A stretch of 64,000 nucleotides of DNA from positions 40,092,862-40,156,861 of the forward strand of contig CM034233.1 in assembly GCA_019916065.1 (NCBI GenBank). The letters are read 5' to 3'. Shown here piece after piece: positions 1 through 10,000 of the stretch. The DNA is from Vitellaria paradoxa (Eukaryota > Streptophyta > Magnoliopsida > Ericales > Sapotaceae). Every line of letters begins with the position of its first letter. Position 1 is the stretch's first letter. The translations under genes and the position numbers were made by a program. The notes beneath the pieces were generated by a model. It made no database searches. It saw nothing but the letters and a program-made list of their open reading frames with translations, and was not told where the DNA came from.

Positions 1-265
1 TAGACACCCTTCATTGACAGAATGAAGATTTCTATTTCATCAAAAACATTTTCATTCCAAAAACATTAACATGCTAACTATAACACTTAAACAAACAAAA
101 TGTAAGAAAATAATTTGGAGAAAGAAATTTATACCAAACTTTGAAGCTATAAAACTGGGAGAACTTGAAAACTTTCTAGATGCCCTTGGAAACACTCAAA
201 GTGGATGGATACTAGGAGAGGAGAGGGAGTTGTTTTGGGATGGAAATGGGAGGAAGAGGTGGTGC

Positions 266-274
266 CTATTTATA
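266..274 (-). promoter_or_regulatory. TATA box of D 3' LTR
   Basis: The minus strand reads TATAAATAG followed by GCACC, and the right LTR has the same box at 45180-45188. Upstream on the minus strand lies a stretch rich in TTTGC and TTTGCCTAAC words. This marks the U3 side of the LTR. Confidence 0.6.
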
Positions 275-300
275 GACATTTGAGGTGCCAAAAAGTTTGC

Positions 301-354
301 ATTTGAAGCTTAAGCAAACTAGTTTGAATTTGAAGCTTAAGCAAACTAGTTTGA
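301..354. repeat. 27-bp perfect tandem duplication in D LTR
   Basis: Two identical 27-bp units (301-327 and 328-354), each containing AAGCTTAAGCAAACTAG, sit just upstream of the LTR TATA box. The right LTR copy lacks the duplication, so it arose after the element was made or is specific to this copy. Confidence 0.9.
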
Positions 355-1278
355 AATGATAAAGGAAATCAAAACACTTTGCTAAACAATGTTTTGAAAA
401 CTTATTAGCTAAGCAAAGTAGGCAAACTTGTTTGAATAACAAGTTAGGCAAACAAATTTGCAAAAACAAATTAAGCAAACAGGTTTGGAATAACTAGTTA
501 TACAAGAAGGTTCGTAAATCAAAGTTAGCAAACAAGTTTGAATAACAAAGAATGTAAAAGAGTTTGCAGAAAGCCTATTAGGCAATGTGTTTGGCTGCAA
601 GCACAAAAAGGGGGTTGGTTTGGCCCGAGCTCCTAGCTCCGACCAAGTTTCGCAAAGTTTAGGTTTCACTCACTAAGGTTCAAACTATTCTAAGACTTTT
701 GGCGCAGTTTTTAAGAGATTTCGAGACCTCTCGGGCACTTTTCGGAGTGATTTAGGCTAATTAGGTCAAACCTAAACTTAGATTGGGCTTCTGGGATTGA
801 GTTATGTTCATTTGAAAATTGCTGCACCAAAATGAATTGAAATGGAGAGGGAGGTCACCAAAACTCCCCTGTAACCTTCACTAAAATCAAGTATAAGGAT
901 TCTAAAAATGTCCTCAGAATGACTCCCGAGCCTTTCTATGGACTTGCAAGTAACTAGTGAAAATTTGAGTTAGGATTTCAAAGGGAGCCTCCAAAATTCA
1001 AATTAACCTAGCTTAGCCATACCTTTACCTCAAGGAAGATGTGTTGATCATTTTTGTGTGATTTCATAGTTTTCTGACTTGATTTGAGGGTCCCAATGAT
1101 GTTTGTGGCTTAATTACTGCAGTTTTGCCGATAAGTGCAATTTTGGGCATTTTGATGCCGAAACCACCTTTAAAGGCACCTTTTGAATGCTCTAAGCCCA
1201 ATATTTACAAAGATATTTGCTTGTCGAAATGAATTTTAAAAATGCACAAAATGTTGGACAAAAATGGGGTGTCAATGG

Positions 1279-1290
1279 CTGCCCCTCTTT
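1279..1290 (-). other. Polypurine tract of element D
   Basis: The minus strand reads AAAGAGGGGCAG, four bases before the LTR start TGACACC. This is the expected place and composition of the plus-strand primer of an LTR retrotransposon. Confidence 0.7.
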
Positions 1291-1466
1291 GTTATGTGCT
1301 TTTTAAGTACTGAACAATGACTATGGATCCCCAAATTTTTGCCCAATTCATAAAGTAAACTCTGTTATAGACATCCTAGTTCGAGCAAATCATGAATCAA
1401 AGTTGGGGTTGGGGTCGAACCACGCGAGGTAAGTGAGAATGGATAGCAAAAAGACAAAGTATCAAT

Positions 1467-1515
1467 TTGCCACAAGCCTAGCGACTAAACCACTAGGCGG
1501 CGTGGCTTGTGGCAA
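1467..1515. repeat. Inverted repeat between D polypurine tract and antisense promoter
   Basis: The arms TTGCCACAAGCC (1467-1478) and GGCTTGTGGCAA (1504-1515) are perfectly complementary over 12 bp with a 25-nt loop. It lies in the spacer between the 3' LTR and the antisense gene. No function is known to me. Confidence 0.7.
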
Positions 1516-1540
1516 TTTGTTTTGCCTTCTAGCTACTTTT

Positions 1541-1735
1541 CAAACTTGTTTGCCTATAAACCTTTGCAAAATCATTTGCCTAACAAATTTGGCTAGATTG
1601 TTTGCTTGACATGCTTTTACAAAATCTTTTGCCTAACCTCCTTTTGCAACAATCCTTACATAACCTTCCTTTGAAAAAGTTTTGACTAACCTTCCCTTGC
1701 AAAAAGTTTTGCCTAAGAAAATGCCAATAAATAGG
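1541..1735 (+). promoter_or_regulatory. Candidate promoter of the antisense PMD gene in D
   Basis: This plus-strand stretch has TTTGCCTAAC exactly at 1575-1584 and 1628-1637, near copies at about 1549 and 1708, then AATAAATAGG (1726-1735) as a TATA-like box. The same word occurs on the minus strand in the D LTR (443-452) upstream of that LTR's TATA box. The likeness is visible by eye. That it acts as a promoter is inference. Confidence 0.4.
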
Positions 1736-1862
1736 ACTCAACGTTGTTCATTTTCAGCATCTAAACCAAAACATCATTTCTCTACAATTCTCTTCTCAAA
1801 AAGCGTTCTCTCTTAAAGGAGTGCCGAATTTCCAAGCTTTGGGCATCAAAACAATTTTCTAA

Positions 1863-2109
1863 GTAAGTAGCAATCCTCTCTCTCTCTTCTTTTTCAAGAA
1901 AAATTTTATGTTATATTTGCAAAAGGAATACTCTCTATGTATTTAATTTGAAATCAAGCTAGAATGAAAGAATGAATGAATGCTAAATGAATGGATTTTG
2001 AAAAGTCCATTATTATGCTTATGTTGTTTAGAAGAATGAATTTTACTTGCAGTTACTAAAATACTTGTCAAGTATACTTCCTGCCATTTTCCTTGTTATT
2101 TTTTCATAG
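1863..2109 (+). other. Candidate 5'-UTR intron of the antisense gene
   Basis: A consensus donor GTAAGT (1863-1868) is followed by a T-rich 247-nt stretch ending in TTTTTTCATAG (acceptor AG at 2108-2109), one base before the first ATG (2111) of the antisense ORF. Leader introns are common in plant genes. Without RNA data this stays a prediction. Confidence 0.35.
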
Positions 2110-2110
2110 A

Positions 2111-4657
2111 ATGGTTAGGACAAGATCACAGAGAAGTTCCACCGATGAACGTGCCAAATCTTTCTAGTGAACTATTTCCATTAGTCATGCCAATCGATAG
2201 ACTTGTTATCAAATAAGAAGCAATGAAATGCCTGATCATGAAATCTCACCTCCTATTCCTAGATTTTTAATAGATAGAAGGTATATCTCACGGGATCACT
2301 CATTGCAAGATTCAATGAAAGATACTCCTCTTCTTCACAACTTGAAGTTTTATCCTTCAATGTTGATGTAGTTTCCCCATGTTCAAAAGTCTTACAAAAA
2401 GTCAGTCCCCAAATGAAAAATGTGCTTTTGTTAATGGCTTTAGAGTCTTCATGAATTTCAGGCGTATTTACTCCCGTTCTACCTTAATCAAAGCCTTGAT
2501 AGAGAGATGGTTCGCCGGTACCAACACCTTTCATTTTGGATTTTGCAAGCTCAGTATTACTCCATGTGGTTGGTTTATGATCACTGGCCTCAAAGTCGAA
2601 GGAAACCCAGTGGTTGTCGAATAATGCTTTATTGCGAGGGTCAAGGAGCTTTGCCATTTTGAGGATGTTGACTTCGACTGTAACATCAAAGAGATCTGAA
2701 CTACCAGTCTCCATGGTGTAAGACCAAGCTTTTATTCAGAGAAAGTTTCTTATCCAGAAAGCTTGAAATGACTTAGAAGACCGATGCTTCTAATCCTGGT
2801 AGGCTACTTTACTTCCACTGCTTCATTTTACTTTCCTTTATATCTTATGAGCCTAATAGGTCCACGATCCAGCCCTCAAAATGCAAATTGGGGAAGTTTC
2901 ACTTATTCTTTCTTTCTCAAAGCCACGAGGATTCGTGTCTCTACTTCTTGTGCCGGCAACACAGGCTTGTAGTACTTTCTCTCTTACTAGTGCTATGAAT
3001 ACCTTAAAATTGGTGCCCCAACATTGACTGATGAGATTCAGAATGACACCACGAAAATCCCTCGAGCAGCTCGCTGAGATTGTTCTAACATTGCATTTTC
3101 TTCCGATATAACCAATCTATCCATGTATAGATTTTAATTTGAGATGCTGACTTTGATCCAATTTTGGCGCCTTGATCTTTCTTTATTCTACTTTTGTTCT
3201 TGGGAGCTTTCTCCTACTCTAGAAGAATACTAAGGAATGCTATTTGGCCCATTTGACATTAGCAAAAGCATAGTTCCCTTCCGCAATGGTGGCTTTGTTA
3301 TCACCATGAAAGATGTAACTTGCTTCCCCAAAGACATACGCTGAACTTTGGACCACCATGTTCTTCTTTTTGAACTTTTAGCTTTGCTAGGGCGATTCCA
3401 ACCTTTGGAAGGCTTCCATACCAATCGTCAAGAATTCTCTGGGAAGATAAAGGTATGGCGAGCTATTCATATCAACAGTCTGAGTGTAGCTATGATCACC
3501 CCCTTATTATTTCGTCGTCCTGACATGATGGTTGACAGGAGGTTTTGCAGTTTCATTCATCTTTTGAAATCTGGATATTCTATTATCACTATGCTGGTAG
3601 CAGAAACCTATGGATGTTTATCCTCTTCTCTTCTGTCTGACAACTCTCACTTTGGTGCTTCATTCGAATTACTTTATCTATAGACTATTAGGCACATGGA
3701 ATGCATTAGGACACTCAATCATTTATATTTTCTTGCACCAGTATTCAACTCATGCCGATGAGTCATGAAACCCAATTCCAGAGGAGATGGCCCATTCTAG
3801 ACTCCTTTGATGATTGGATTGCTTTGTTGTCTGCTGCTCATACTGATTGAGGCATTTGGTTATTTGTGGTTAGCACTAGAAGACCTCCTCGCATTTTCAA
3901 TCAAGGCTTCTTACTATACCTCTTGTGGGATGTGTCAAAGATATCCCCACTTCTTGTGATACCAGTAGTACATGTTTTGATGCTAGACATGGCACTAAAG
4001 ATGTCCGAGTTATACAGGCCCTTCAAATGTGGTAGAATAGTTAATACTTTCTTATCCTCCCGGAAGCACATCACAGAATCTTAGTGTCCTTAGGTATTCT
4101 AACTAGCTTGCCGAAGAAATTACTTATACTGATAATTTCTTCGCCATTCCTTCACCTACGTTTGATCCTTTGTCTTTTGAAGCTCAAATTACCCAATCAT
4201 CTTCTATCAGACTTGGCATGGGCAGACAAATTGATATCTTATGAAGACAACTGAGAACTTTGGGCACAAAATTGGCTGATAGTGAATAAGCTCGAATTGG
4301 AGCTAAACAAATTGCTTTTTCACCAAGTACTAGTGGCATGATCTCTTTGAAGCATTCTCTCAAAAGAGCACGTCGTTCTTGTAATGAAGCTAAAGAACAA
4401 GTAGCTGCCAAAGATACCCTCATAGCTCATCTCAACGGTGAAATTACAATTGTCAAAGCTCATCTTGCTGATAGTACTTCTGCTAGAGATTCAGAAAGCC
4501 TTAGAGTTGAAAGGGCTGAAAAAATTCTTATGGAATTGTAGATTCTTCACAACCAGATTACTGCTAACAAGAATTCTCTAGTGATCAGCTGGCTATGTTG
4601 AACATGGAGATCACCGAGCTTCATCAAGAGATTAGAACACTCCGTCATGTTACTTAG
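2111..4657 (+). pseudogene. Antisense ORF of element D: plant mobile domain protein with C-terminal coiled coil, decayed
   Basis: The reading starts MVRTRSQRSS at 2111 and soon meets stops. Fragments at 2379-2624 (ALIERWFAGTNTFHFGF, then an ITGLKVEGNPVV-like stretch), 3348-3683 and 3866-4084 match the plan of the plant mobile domain (PMD, aminotransferase-like family) as I know it. The 4338-4541 fragment is Lys/Glu/Ala-rich and coiled-coil-like, ending near 4657. The gene runs opposite to gag-pol and lies between integrase and 3' LTR, where some Tat-group elements carry extra antisense ORFs. PMD proteins are linked to TE silencing and to capture by mobile elements. What it did for D is unknown. 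Several frameshifts and stops make it non-coding now. Confidence 0.6.
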
Positions 4658-5440
4658 CAATCTTCAATCTTTATAATGAGTATCTTATCCTGTATTGCAG
4701 TTGAAAACTTCTGTAACCGTACATATCTTTTCTTATAAAACTACAATTGTTAGTATCTATGTAATTTCTATTCCATCAATCAAAAGAACTTTGCTTGAAA
4801 GAGAATTCTTTTTATGTATTATTCATCCTAAATTTTAATGAATGCAATCAAAATGGAAATGGAATAGAAGGTACCCCTTTATTGATTCTAGGGATCCTGA
4901 CCTAATCAATGAGGCCCTCTAATATTGATATAACATGTTCTTGATGAGTTAATGTCTTGGAGAATCTTTTTTTCTTCATCTTCTATCACTTGCAAGTCTT
5001 TAAGTCAAAACTGAAAAGAAAATGATCACATTACCATTCATTCACCGTCATTACTTTTTCATCTTCATACACACACATTTTTTTCCTTTTTTTTGATGCT
5101 GTTATTGCCATTAGCGCCCTTATGGTTTTTCACTAAAGTTACCTATGCCATTGTTGTGCAGCAGCGTCCTTTCGAGTTTTCATTGTGCCGGCATCTTTGT
5201 ATCTTGCCATGGATCTACTTTTTTTTCCTACAGTGCTTGCCAACGGGTTTTCACTGTAACCTCAAATCATGAATTTATTTTATTTCTCTCATACACATAG
5301 GAATCTTGAACAAAAACTTCTCATTCATAGCGTAGCATCAAAACATTCCTTATGGTCATTTTATTACTGAACAAATAGCTTAGAAAAAAGATCTTAAGAA
5401 TAAAACTTCTTTACACTACTAGAATTAATAGGGCTTGGAA
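4658..5440. other. Spacer between antisense gene and integrase of D
   Basis: About 780 bp with T-rich runs near 5075-5095 and no supported ORF. It probably holds the 3' ends of the two converging genes (pol on minus, antisense gene on plus). I see nothing else in it. Confidence 0.5.
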
Positions 5441-6500
5441 ATGCTTCTCCATCCATCTTTGCCAGTGTGAGGGCTCCTCTTAATAACACTTTCTGAACAA
5501 TAAATGGTCCTTGCTAATTGGGCGCAAACTTTCCTTTAGCTTCTACTTGAATGGGTAGAAATGCTTCAACACCAAATCTCCTTCAATGAACTTTCTCGAT
5601 TTGACTTTGTGATTGTAAGACCGAGCAATCCTTCGCTAATAACATTGCAAATTATTCAGCGTTTCTAGCATTCTTTCATCTAATAGTGCAAGATCTCTTC
5701 TTGTTTCTGTATTTGTTTTGCTTCATCGAACTTGGCCTCCATCATGACCCTTAAAGAGGGTATTTTTACTTCTACTGGTAGAATAGCTTCAATTCCATAG
5801 ACCAACGAATAAGGGATTGCCCCAGTTGATGATCGTATCGTGGTCCTATAAGCCATCAAAGCATATGTCAGCTTCTCATGCCAGTCCTTGAATGTATCTG
5901 TGGCCTTTCTGATGATCCTCTTGATGTTCTTGTTTGCTACTTCCACCGCTCCATTCATTTGAGGGCGATATGTCATTGAATTCTGGTGATTGGTTTTGAA
6001 CTATTTGCATAGTGCTATCATATCATTATCGTTCAAATTTGTGGCATTATCCGTTGTAATTGACTCGAACTCTAAATCATCAAATCAAATTATGCTTGAT
6101 AAATCGAACCACCACCTTCTTTGTTGCATTAGCATAAGACTCAGCTTCAATCCATTTTGTGAAATAGTTGATTTCAACTAAGATAAATTGATGCCCATTT
6201 GAAGCATGAGGTGTTAAAGGCCCTATCATATCCATGCCCCGCATGGAAAAAGGCCATGGAGATGATAAAGTTTGCAGTTCTTTCAGTGGAGCCCTGAGAA
6301 CATCTGCATGAATCTGACATTTATAGTACCTCTGGACATACTTTGTATACTGTGACTGCATCGGCAACCAGTAATACCCAGATCGTATGATTTTCCCTGC
6401 CAGACGAGGGCCACTCATATGAGGACCACATTTTCCTTCATGAACTTCCTTCATTAGCTCCTTAGCTTGACTTTCAGCGGCACACCTCAACGGCCCAAAA
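5440..6500 (-). pseudogene. Element D integrase, decayed
   Basis: Translation of 6490-6080 gives the zinc-binding HHCC region (HEGKCGPHMSG...YYKCQIHAD, with one expected Cys replaced by Tyr) and the start of the catalytic core (GMDMIGPLTPH with the first Asp). A frameshifted stretch near 6050 keeps TTDNAT with the second Asp. The 5976-5680 frame keeps PQMNGAVEVANK with the third acidic residue and the downstream SLVYGIEAILPVE block. The enzyme would insert the cDNA. Frameshifts and the lost Cys make it dead. Confidence 0.8.
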
Positions 6501-6682
6501 GATGACTTCTTGAATAAGATTTCACCTGTAATGAAATACTCCTTGGATAATCTGAGAAGTGTTCTCTTATCAGTTTTGCTGATGTCTCATAGGTATTCTT
6601 CAGTCTGGATTAGCTTCTTGATGTCTGTGGACCATGGCTATTCTTTCTCTTCGATGGCATTACAATGATAAGAGGGTCTATC

Positions 6683-7132
6683 TTAGATCTGAATATGAAT
6701 CACCGAAATATCTTCATGTTTTTGAAATTTTACTGAAGCAACCAATGTGGCCAAAGCATCAGTAAAAGAATTGTCTGATCGTGGGACATGATGAAAGGAC
6801 ACTTTGTCAAATTGCTTAGCCAAGTTAATCACTTGGTAATGATAGGGTAAGAGTTTTTCATCCTTAGTCTGATAAACTTCGTTGCTTTGCTGTATGATCA
6901 ACTCTGAAATCCCAAATATCGTGAGCTCCTCGATTTCAAAATCCAAGGCCATTTTCAAATATAGTATACATGTCTCATACTTTACCATGTTATTAGTACA
7001 ATCTTCCAAAAGTAGCTCTGCAACCGTTGGAAATCGATTCCCCTTATCTGAGACTAAAACTACCCTAACTCCTGTACCTTTCTTGTTAACTGCCCCATTG
7101 AAATATATCTTCCACCCTGGTATCTGATCCAC
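6683..7132 (-). pseudogene. Second (archaeal-type) RNase H domain of element D, decayed
   Basis: The 149-residue frame begins WKIYFNGAVNKKGTGVR, the start of the extra RNase H that Tat/Ogre elements carry between the native RNase H and integrase. The first catalytic Asp reads Asn here, and the third (normally in a GDSEL-type motif) reads Ile in FGISEL. The last conserved Asp in RSDNSFTDALATL is present. Loss of catalytic residues shows decay. The domain identity is well supported by order and motif spacing. Confidence 0.75.
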
Positions 7133-8460
7133 TTCTATCTATGCCATGAAAATATCCTCATCTAGAAATGATAGATCAAAAGGCTCCTGATCATCCACTA
7201 GATTGTTAGCAAGATAGTCTGCAATAATGCTCCCTTTAATAGATTTGCTGGTAACAAATGATATATCAAATTCTGACAAAATCACATGTCACCTAGCATT
7301 TTTATTAGACAAACTTGGCTTCTCAAATAAGTACTTAAATGGATTCATCTTGGAAATGAGGTGCGTTGTACAGTATAACATATAATGACGTAGGCGATGA
7401 GCTGCCTATGCCAATGCACAACACAACTTCTCCATGATCATATATTTTACTTCATATTCTAGGAACTTGTTGCTTAGATAATAGATAGCCCTTTCCCTAT
7501 GACCATCTCTTTCTTGTTGACCTAGAACACATCCCATTGAGTTCTCATAAACCGTCAAATACATTAATGGTCGGTTTGGTTCAAGTACAATGACTATCGA
7601 TGGGTTGAGCAAATACTGCTTGATTTTCTTAAAAGCACTTTGGCAGTCCTTATTCCATTCTTTGGTACTATCTTTCCTGAGCAACTTAAAGATAGGCTCA
7701 CAAGTATGAGTGAGTCGTGCAGTGAAACAGTTGATGAAATTTATTTTGCCCAGAAAGGATCTGATCTCCTTTTCTCCCTTAGGTGTTGGCATGTCAAAAA
7801 TGGCTTTTATTTTTGATGGATCAATGGCAATTCCTCTTCGACTGATTATAAACCCTAGCAATTTACCAGATGTGATTCCGAAAGTGCATTTGCCAAGTTT
7901 AATCTTAACTTGTACTTGCACAGTCGATCAAACACTTTCTCCAAGTTAACCAAATGATCTTCTTCTGTTCTTGACTTCACTATCATGTCATCCACATATA
8001 CTTCTCTCTTTGTGCACCATGTCATGAAATAATGTAATTATTGCCTTCGGTAAGTTGGCCCCGCATTTCTTAACCCAAAAGGCATGAATACATAACAGTA
8101 GACCCCCATGGTGTGATGAAAGCAGCCTTTTCTTGATCTTCTTGGGCCAATTTGATCTAATTGTATTCGGAAAAGCCATCTATGAACGAGAACATTTCAT
8201 GTCCTACCACATTATCAATAAGAATGTCCAAATATGGAAGGGCGAAATCATCTTTTAGGCTAGCAACATTGAGATCCCGATAATCTACACACATCCTGAC
8301 TCGACCATCTTTCTTTGGTATTGGAAAAATTTTGGTGAGCCAAGTTAGGTAAGTGACTACCTTGAGAAATCCTGCGTTGAATTGCTTAACAACCTCCTTC
8401 TTTACCTTGAGACTCCATTTTGGTTTCAATCTTCGAATCTTTTTCTTGACTAGTCTTTAA
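7133..8460 (-). pseudogene. Element D reverse transcriptase and native RNase H, decayed
   Basis: The 8429-8157 frame carries RT fingers and palm (VRMCVDYRDLN, then FSFIDGFSEYN). The YVDD active-site box is read near 8006-7995 (VYVDDMIVKS). The 7921-7406 frame carries the thumb (KCTFGITSGKLLGFIISRRGI) and the RNase H region (NRPLMYLTVYENSMGCVLGQ...YYLSNKF). The reading changes frame around 8160 and 7990. The product copied the RNA genome into DNA. Between 7405 and 7133 a degraded linker leads to the second RNase H. Confidence 0.8.
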
Positions 8461-9780
8461 TCTAGAAGTATAGGCAATTGATGTTCCACATTCAAGTGTC
8501 TAATCTAGGCATATCCTCATAAGACCAAGCGAAGACATCGGGGTATGCTTTTAACATCTTGATCATTTCCTTTCTCTTAAACTTTTCTAGAATAGCTCTA
8601 ATCTTCACATTCTTTAGCTTTTCTTTTGTCCCAAAATTAATGGTTTTGGTGTCTTCTATGTTGGATAATGGTCTATTCTTATGTTTCTCTAGTTCCTTCT
8701 AAAATTCTTCTATTGTAGCTTCAGAAATATGAGGATCATCTTCAATATCAATTTGTATAGTGTCGAAATATATCTCCACTTCAAAATCATAGTTATTAAC
8801 TACTCGAACATGTTTACCAAGATGAGGGAAAGTCTTGAGGCCAGGATTCCTACAACAAAAAAAGATGAAAATGGAAATGAATTTGAAGGGTGATGCACTC
8901 GTAAAACTTAGCATAGATAAGTATAGAAATGGATAATCCTTGATTTCACGCCATCCCATGATTAGAAATAGCCATCACATAGATAATAACCCTTACAGTT
9001 GTTCATAATACTTTAATATACGAAAGTCTTGGAAATAGTCATCATTAATACAGAACTTAATATTCATGATAGAAACCAAAGACTGCCAGGCTCTAGCAAG
9101 TTCTAGTTACCAAAACTTACAAGCCTTGACTATCTTCTGAGCTGTCTAGGTTTTCAAAGTTTCCTTAGGGACGGCAACTCGTATGCTGGACTGAGGCAAA
9201 GGCATCAAGTCTTTCTCCCCATTCATAGTTGTTGCATTCATGAAGCCGTAAGATATAAATCTTGGGGCTCTACCTTCTTTTGTATTTCCCATCTTTGCTT
9301 TCTTCTTATGTGAGTATCCTAGGCCTCTTCTATTTCCTTGGCCTTCAGTAGTGATCAGGTAAGGCATACCTTGACATGTCTTCCCAATCTAAGACCTGCC
9401 TAAAACTCTAGTTGATAAAAAATCTCCACCATATCCAGCTCTCTCTTGCGATACCTTGGCGACGATAAGTCTCCATCAATGATAGTGACATACTACATTA
9501 CTTATCAGTTCCCTGAATATTTAGCACACAGGGAGCCTCATAAATGGCAAACTCCTCGTCTGCATGGATTGTAATGAGCTGATCATCAATTTCGTCTTTT
9601 TCTTCTGGTGGAGGCTTGAAGGAATAGCTCCTGAAGCATGTATCCAAGGTCTTCCGATGAGTAGATTATAAGCAGCGGGTATGTTTAGTACCTAAAACTT
9701 GATGTCAAACTTCTCTAGCCCAATCTCCACTGTCAAGTCAATTTCTCCTAAAGGGTCACTCCTAGTTCCATCAAAAGCTC
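8461..9780 (-). pseudogene. Element D linker between protease and RT
   Basis: Broken frames at 8959-8699 and 9367-9146 (GQGNRRGLGYSHKKKAKMG, a Gly/basic-rich patch) lie where Tat-group polyproteins have a long, poorly conserved linker. No catalytic motif is seen. The stretch is assigned by position only. Confidence 0.45.
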
Positions 9781-10000
9781 TGATCACCACTCTAGAGCTG
9801 CAATTGGTCTTCTTGCATTCCCAGCCTTTTATAGGTCATCAAAGGGCATACATTCAATGCTGAGCCATTGTCAATCAATACCTTGGAAGCTATAAGCTCC
9901 CCTGGTTTTGACTGCAATATGGAGTGACCTCGTGTGATCCTTTCATTCTTCTGGTATTTCATCATTGGGGAAGGTAATGGACTTAGTTGCAACAATGTTC
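9781..10000 (-). pseudogene. Element D aspartic protease, decayed
   Basis: The 9995-9792 frame contains KVLIDNGSALNVCPL, the active-site loop of the retropepsin fold (Asp with a DNGS-type triad), followed by YKRLG as usual. The enzyme cuts the Gag-Pol polyprotein. Flanking parts are out of frame. Confidence 0.75.

Larger units (their letters stand above)
1..1274 (-). repeat. Element D 3' LTR, partial at window edge
   Basis: Positions 1-1274 align with 44919-46537. Both end on the plus strand in a shared ATGGGGTGTCA, so on the minus strand the LTR begins TGACACCCCAT. The right copy holds about 370 extra bases (46085-46470) that this copy lacks. The U5 end lies left of the window. Small open frames here (such as 266-669, minus) are Leu/Cys/Phe-rich translations of a TTTGC-rich promoter region, not genes. 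Confidence 0.8.
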
